In this document: positions 7,812 to 11,406 of the stretch, piece after piece
Position numbering within the stretch: position 1 is the stretch's first letter
Layout: each line of letters starts with the position of its first letter
Source of the DNA: Euryarchaeota archaeon UBA106
GTDB lineage: Archaea > Thermoplasmatota > Poseidoniia > Poseidoniales > Thalassarchaeaceae
Length of the DNA stretch: 11,406 nt
Reading direction: 5' to 3'
Assembly (NCBI GenBank): GCA_002502365.1
Contig: DAOJ01000079.1
Coordinates: forward strand, 1-11,406
Made by a program: the position numbers and the translations under genes
Notes under the pieces: model-generated
What the model saw: only the letters and a program-made list of their open reading frames with translations
Told to the model about the DNA's origin: nothing
Databases searched by the model: none

Positions 7812-7905
7812 TCGTTGGTTCTCTTTGGATACTTAACCTACACGCTCACGCGTCATGAGTTAGATTTCACAACTAATGAAATTTATCAAAAATTACAATG
7901 TTAAC
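7812..7905 (-). promoter_or_regulatory. Intergenic region with candidate terminator and promoter for the surface-protein gene
   Basis: This is the largest non-coding gap. Reading on the minus strand after the DUF2299-like stop, there is a T5 run at 7888-7892 (possible archaeal transcription end) overlapping a TATA-like GATAAATTTC at 7878-7887. A second, weaker AT element (GGTTAAGTATCC) lies at 7827-7838. The first would give a leader of roughly 75 bases that includes the SD-adjacent hairpin; the second would start near the hairpin itself. Neither is a good match to the archaeal TATA consensus. Confidence 0.35.
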
Positions 7906-8541
7906 TCAGACCCAGTCAGCGGGGTCAAATTCACTACCAAAACCACCGGTTTCATCGGTATCAATTGGGTGGCTTTTTGACTGCTTTTTTGGATTCTGGG
8001 GGGTTTGTTGTTTTGTCTTTTTAGCGTCCCAATCGTCGACCTTTCCAGGCTTGCCAATACCCTTACCATATGCATATTTTATTTGATGGATTAATTCTAA
8101 TTTAGCTAGCCATAAACCCCTCATTGTTTGCATAAATTCATTTTGTGTAAGGCCGTCAAACCAAATTGGCCTCGAGAGATTGAAGGCTTGTAATGGACCT
8201 GGGACTTCTTCCTTGGCTTTACCAACGTGTAGAACCCAATCGAGATTTGAACGGGTTAATTGTATTCGGGTTTCGTGTAGCCATTCCTCCCAAGCATCCG
8301 AATCTTCTTTTCCGTGTTCCTGCATCTCATTTTGTTGGCCTTCATCCACTCGTGTTATTGAATAAATCAAAGCAAGATCTCGATTCTTTGGAATTACAAC
8401 GTTGAATACATGACCTTGTTTAGTTGGAGGATATTTTACATGAAGATGTATGAGTGCTTGAGCGTCGGAGACTTCTCTATATTCGAGTTTTTCTCGGGCC
8501 AACCAAGTCTTGATTGAATCGGCCGCCGACTTACTATCCAT
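7906..8541 (-). CDS. DUF2299-like small cytoplasmic protein with disordered acidic tail
   Basis: The protein has 211 residues from the ATG at 8539-8541; a TTG one codon upstream (8542-8544) is the only longer start and is less likely. The first 125 residues form an alpha/beta domain with the pattern IKTWLAREKLEYREVSD, then strand LIHLHVKYP, then FNVVIPKN, DLALIYSITRV and a helix around WEEWLHETRIQL. This layout recalls archaeal DUF2299 proteins (secretion-chaperone-like fold), a match made from memory. A helical segment follows (FDGLTQNEFMQTMRGLWLAKLELIHQIKYAYG), then a lysine- and glutamine-rich, probably disordered stretch, and an acidic end EFDPADWV. There is no signal peptide or TM segment. 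It sits about 21 bases after the acyltransferase gene, so it is probably the last gene of that operon. The function is unknown. Confidence 0.8.
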   Translation of the reverse strand: MDSKSAADSIKTWLAREKLEYREVSDAQALIHLHVKYPPTKQGHVFNVVIPKNRDLALIYSITRVDEGQQNEMQEHGKEDSDAWEEWLHETRIQLTRSNLDWVLHVGKAKEEVPGPLQAFNLSRPIWFDGLTQNEFMQTMRGLWLAKLELIHQIKYAYGKGIGKPGKVDDWDAKKTKQQTPQNPKKQSKSHPIDTDETGGFGSEFDPADWV

Positions 8542-8562
8542 CAATGTCGGCTATTGGCGGTC

Positions 8563-10071
8563 CTATTTGAGAGCGCCGAGTCTAGATGAGATATTATCTA
8601 CTAATTCATGGAATCTATCTCCATCTTTTGTCTGACTCAATTCCTTCCGCTTACTAGCGTTGACTAAATCTGTCCACAAATCATAGCCCGATAATGCAAT
8701 TGAAGCAGCGAGATAGAAACATAAATTCAGAAGGATGAATGTGTATAGTGTCACTAAATCCATCGATAAACCTGAGTAGAGATATGTTCCCAGTAACGCG
8801 GCTGGAGGCCAGAAAAAAACTGGAGAAAACATCCCGGCTAGCATGAAGTATGTAGTTCTAGAGTCTAATCCTTCATCACTAGATTCGGCCATATACTTCG
8901 CTAGTGCCCATTGAATACCAGAGGATGGTAGAGTGATCGGTAGAGTTGTTAGCATCAAAATCAATCCCAGAATACCTCGTAGTTGTTCTCCGAGGGTTTT
9001 TTGACGCAAACGATTTGATTTGTTTAATGAGTTTGCATACAAATCATTTTTGTGAAGAATTTCGGCCGCTTCCGTTGCTTGCTCTATCATGGGATTGTTG
9101 ATTTCTCTACCAATGCTATCTCTCACATCTCTTGTTGCATGTACTTCCTCTGACAGTGAATGTAGTTGGGTATCTGTTTTGTTTGCGCCTATATTAGCCA
9201 AAAGTTTCCAGGCTCGATAGGTTTCCCAGTCAGGAGAATCTGGAGTCATTGGAGATAGTGTCTGGAAAACCCGATCTCTCAACTCATTAGTGTCTTCATA
9301 ACTTGGTTCGACCCATTCTCCAGAGGCCAATTTTTCCCTATCATCGGTTGAGTAAATTGAAGGTATTTCCAATGGCTGACCAAATTCTACATAATTATCG
9401 GTTCGAAGCCAGTGATGGGTTCTCCAGTGTAATCCAACAGGTTGAATCACCGGTGCAGGAAGTCCTTTCTCATCTGCTATTGCGGATGCTGCAAGAGCGG
9501 CTCGAAAAGAGCCAGAACGTAAGGCGTGTAGTTGAGAGTCTTGGTGTGATTTACCTTCCGGCATTACTACCGCAGAATGACCTGTTGCGAGGCAGGAGGC
9601 TACTGTCAACATACCTCTATCATTGATGTATCTTGCATAATCGGCATCAACTATTCCGGCTTCTACTTCCGCTTTGCGAAGTACTGGTTGAGCGCCAAAA
9701 CGCCTAGCCCACCAACCAATTACTGGACGGGTGGTCAAATCATGGCGGCCAAGTGAGATTATTCGTTTTCTCTGGAGGCGGGCAATAAGCATGGGGTCTA
9801 CTAATCCATTGATATGGGTCGCAACATAGATTACCCCTCCTTTGGTTTCGGGTAAAGGATCTGATTCAGTATTTCTAAAAATAGCTCGGTTTCCAAATTC
9901 AAACATCAGATTGATTGCCAAGTGTGCCCATCTTTTCCCAGGGTGTTTGCCCTCATGATTGAATGGAACTCGATTGAGTTTTTTTCGATTCAATCGGGTC
10001 GCGCTCTCAGATAGTTCTGGGAGTATCTCCGGCGCGTTTTGGGAGTCCGCCACATGGTTGCGAGGATGCAA
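8563..10071 (-). CDS. PlsC-like (LPLAT) acyltransferase with C-terminal membrane domain
   Basis: Likely membrane enzyme transferring an acyl group to a glycerophosphate or related acceptor. The glycerolipid acyltransferase core spans about 45-235. Block I is HINGLVD (H86, D92), an HX5D spacing found in a bacterial LPLAT subgroup (HPNxLLDP type) rather than the classical HX4D. Block III is VMPEGKSH (PEG 171-173), followed by LRSGSFRAAL and a PVGLHW strand. Residues 235-360 are polar and helical. TM segments lie at about 366-386, 406-432 and 437-462, then a basic and acidic tail. Cores plus C-terminal membrane domains of this size also occur in bacterial homologs. The start is uncertain: the longest start is TTG at 10071, with GGTGG 12 bases upstream, and GTG at 10053 is an alternative. 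Both lie before the conserved core. The gene follows the HIT gene by about 21 bases. The substrate cannot be read from the sequence. Confidence 0.87.
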   Translation of the reverse strand: MHPRNHVADSQNAPEILPELSESATRLNRKKLNRVPFNHEGKHPGKRWAHLAINLMFEFGNRAIFRNTESDPLPETKGGVIYVATHINGLVDPMLIARLQRKRIISLGRHDLTTRPVIGWWARRFGAQPVLRKAEVEAGIVDADYARYINDRGMLTVASCLATGHSAVVMPEGKSHQDSQLHALRSGSFRAALAASAIADEKGLPAPVIQPVGLHWRTHHWLRTDNYVEFGQPLEIPSIYSTDDREKLASGEWVEPSYEDTNELRDRVFQTLSPMTPDSPDWETYRAWKLLANIGANKTDTQLHSLSEEVHATRDVRDSIGREINNPMIEQATEAAEILHKNDLYANSLNKSNRLRQKTLGEQLRGILGLILMLTTLPITLPSSGIQWALAKYMAESSDEGLDSRTTYFMLAGMFSPVFFWPPAALLGTYLYSGLSMDLVTLYTFILLNLCFYLAASIALSGYDLWTDLVNASKRKELSQTKDGDRFHELVDNISSRLGALK

Positions 10072-10092
10072 GGGGTTGATAATCCACCGATT

Positions 10093-10512
10093 CTAATCTG
10101 TGGCCTTAAATATGCTTTCAGCGAGTATTTTTGCATCCTCATGGTCTATCTTTCCATATTTCCAGAGGAAGGAGTGAGTTGAATCAGGATATCGTGGAAT
10201 GATGTGAATATGGACATGGGCGATTGACATCCCTGCCTCATGCCCATTGTTTTGGATTAGGTTGTACGCAGTGGCTCCAGTCGCCTTGAGCACAGCTCTG
10301 CTTACTATCGGTAAAGCCCTGCCAAGAGCCGCGGCTGAATCTAGACTCAATTGGTCTATTGAAGGAGCTGGTTCCTTTGGTATAACCAATGTGTGTCCCC
10401 TTGTTAGGGGTTGAATGTCTAGGAATGCAAAGACGCTATCGTCTTCATACACCTTATGACAAGGTAATTCACCGTTAATTATTCGAGTGAAGATTGTGGG
10501 TTCTTCACTCAT
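10093..10512 (-). CDS. HIT-family (HinT-like) nucleotide hydrolase
   Basis: Small cytoplasmic protein of 139 residues, full length for branch-I HIT proteins, which hydrolyse purine nucleoside phosphoramidates or related nucleotide conjugates. The histidine triad HVHIHII is at 99-105, with H101 the expected nucleophile. Upstream are the family signatures IINGELPCHKVYEDD, FLDIQPLTRGHTLVIPK (31-46) and NLIQNNGHEAG. The zinc-binding CxxC often seen near the N-terminus is replaced by TIFT, as in many metal-free members. The usual Gln before the triad (GQ in bacterial HinT) is Met here (AGMSIAHVH), a modest deviation. The ATG at 10510-10512 has a GAGG Shine-Dalgarno at 10520-10523, which overlaps the stop of the upstream flavoprotein gene (9-base gap), so the two are almost certainly co-transcribed. 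The neighbours do not reveal a specific substrate. Confidence 0.95.
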   Translation of the reverse strand: MSEEPTIFTRIINGELPCHKVYEDDSVFAFLDIQPLTRGHTLVIPKEPAPSIDQLSLDSAAALGRALPIVSRAVLKATGATAYNLIQNNGHEAGMSIAHVHIHIIPRYPDSTHSFLWKYGKIDHEDAKILAESIFKATD

Positions 10513-10521
10513 TGTGATTCC

Positions 10522-11406
10522 TCAAGATTTTGCGATCTGCTCGGCTAGAGTGATCATTCCTTGAAGTCTCAGAGCTGAGCATACCTCTGTGTTCATCACT
10601 GTTGATTGATCGGTTACTTTGATTCCGGTTTTCTTAATCTCGGAAATTGCATTTACTGCGGCTTTTAGAGATGATTCGTCTCTAGAACCATTGGTGCAAG
10701 ATGACATCACTGACGACAATGTTGCTGATGTTTGGCCAACAGAGGCCCCATTTGCTTTCTTCAGGGAATCGATTGTCTTGATAGATTTGGATATCGCTTT
10801 TTCGACTAAATTAGAACCGCCAAAAGTGGCTTCTTTTACCCATTCTCCTGCATGCATTCCTGCATTACTTCCACCAACTAAATCATCGAGAATTAGGTTT
10901 CCTGCCAAAATACCATCTCCATGCATTCCGTTGTTTGCTGAACGGCCTGCTGCGTAGATTCCAGTCGCCCACTTTTTGCCCTTCTGGAAGGTTACTCTTC
11001 CGTATTCGTCAACCGGAGCCCCTCCTGTTGTTGTGGCGATACTTTTTGTGATTGGAACAACATCTCTAGAGATATCTAAGCCGGTTCTATCTTTGATTCT
11101 GGACCTTGTGTTAGAGAACCAAACCTTAGCATCTGGTTCTAGGCCTCTTAGATCTAGCACACAATCATCATCGCCGACTTCACTGGGGTCAACGTCCTCT
11201 CCACTAGATTTCCTGACTCTGCCTCCAGCCCCCAATACATCGAGACTGATGTTGAGATCTGTTCCTCTAACGGTGAGAGGATGTGTGGGGTTGTTCTCCA
11301 TTCCTGTCAACTTTATCCCTGCAGAGGCGATTAATGCTGATCCAAGCCCTGATCCATTTGACGAGCTGCTCCAAACACCCTGATGTCCGGAAGTTGCGAG
11401 TATAAC
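10522..11406 (-). CDS. SdhA/NadB-family FAD flavoprotein, active-site-divergent (5'-partial)
   Basis: C-terminal part of a fumarate reductase/succinate dehydrogenase/L-aspartate oxidase family flavoprotein. The N-terminal FAD-binding half lies right of the window. The frame is open to the edge, and the codons before the TTG at 11308-11310 read VILATSGHQG, then GLGSALIASAGIKL, matching the family's VILATGG and AGAEL stretch. The true start is therefore outside. MENNPTHP keeps the family's HP. DLRGL, GLDISRDVVPI, TTTGGAPVDEYGRV, GIYAAG and HGDGILAGNLILD align with family landmarks, but key residues differ: HYTMGG reads ATTTGG, HGANRL reads HGDGIL, RGEGG reads LGAGG, GE after YAAG is GR, and the segment holding RDVVARAI appears deleted. 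The helical C-terminus stops at LAEQIAKS, before the usual RxESRG. FAD binding through the retained fold is likely; succinate, fumarate or aspartate chemistry is not. It heads the HIT/acyltransferase operon. Confidence 0.85.
   Translation of the reverse strand, partial: VILATSGHQGVWSSSSNGSGLGSALIASAGIKLTGMENNPTHPLTVRGTDLNISLDVLGAGGRVRKSSGEDVDPSEVGDDDCVLDLRGLEPDAKVWFSNTRSRIKDRTGLDISRDVVPITKSIATTTGGAPVDEYGRVTFQKGKKWATGIYAAGRSANNGMHGDGILAGNLILDDLVGGSNAGMHAGEWVKEATFGGSNLVEKAISKSIKTIDSLKKANGASVGQTSATLSSVMSSCTNGSRDESSLKAAVNAISEIKKTGIKVTDQSTVMNTEVCSALRLQGMITLAEQIAKS

Noticed and set aside
8542..8544. TTG as start of the DUF2299-like gene.
   Set aside because: An ATG follows immediately; no ribosome site favours the TTG.
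10522..11310. A complete 262-residue flavoprotein starting with TTG at 11308-11310.
   Set aside because: The in-frame codons upstream encode family-specific sequence (VILATSG and the AGIKL helix) to the window edge, so the gene is truncated rather than starting there.
10976..11383. A 135-codon open frame opposite the flavoprotein gene.
   Set aside because: The minus strand encodes clear SdhA-family landmarks there; the plus frame has no domain and is a shadow.

Overview
The window looks like a chromosomal segment from a mesophilic, uncultivated euryarchaeon of the Thermoplasmatota type. Marine Group II (Poseidoniales) or a close relative is my best guess. The basis is an archaeal topoisomerase VI subunit A, a two-domain archaeal winged-helix regulator resembling SurR, a very large secreted, membrane-anchored surface protein rich in Ig-like/CARDB domains, and a bacterial-type PlsC-like acyltransferase, all in dense, moderate-GC DNA. 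I see no tRNA, rRNA, CRISPR array, insertion sequence or phage gene. No gene-free stretch exceeds 300 bases; the longest gap is 126 bases (7780-7905).

Layout. The plus-strand block (2-2673) holds topoisomerase VI-A, whose 5' end lies left of the window, then a two-TM membrane protein of unknown function, then a SurR-like regulator that lacks cysteine. It meets the minus-strand block tail to tail with only 9 bases between stop codons (2674-2682). An 8-bp perfect hairpin inside the end of the regulator gene may serve as a 3'-end signal.

The minus-strand block, read right to left, starts with a truncated SdhA/NadB-family flavoprotein running off the right edge. A HIT-domain hydrolase follows 9 bases on. 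Next come a PlsC-like acyltransferase with a C-terminal membrane domain (gap about 21 bases) and a small DUF2299-like protein (gap about 21 bases). After 126 bases comes the 1698-residue surface protein, preceded by a strong Shine-Dalgarno sequence and an adjacent 7-bp perfect hairpin. The four right-hand genes look like one operon. The surface protein may have its own promoter.

The most notable points are three. The surface protein appears to be a seven-bladed propeller with a von Willebrand A domain inserted exactly into one inter-strand loop of blade 4, followed by Ig-like domains, a calcium-type loop, CARDB and a TM anchor. The flavoprotein keeps the SdhA fold signatures but has lost the family's substrate-binding and catalytic residues. 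The SurR-like regulator lacks the CxxC redox switch. No shared pathway links all the genes. The minus-strand operon may concern membrane or lipid chemistry through the acyltransferase, but that is inference.
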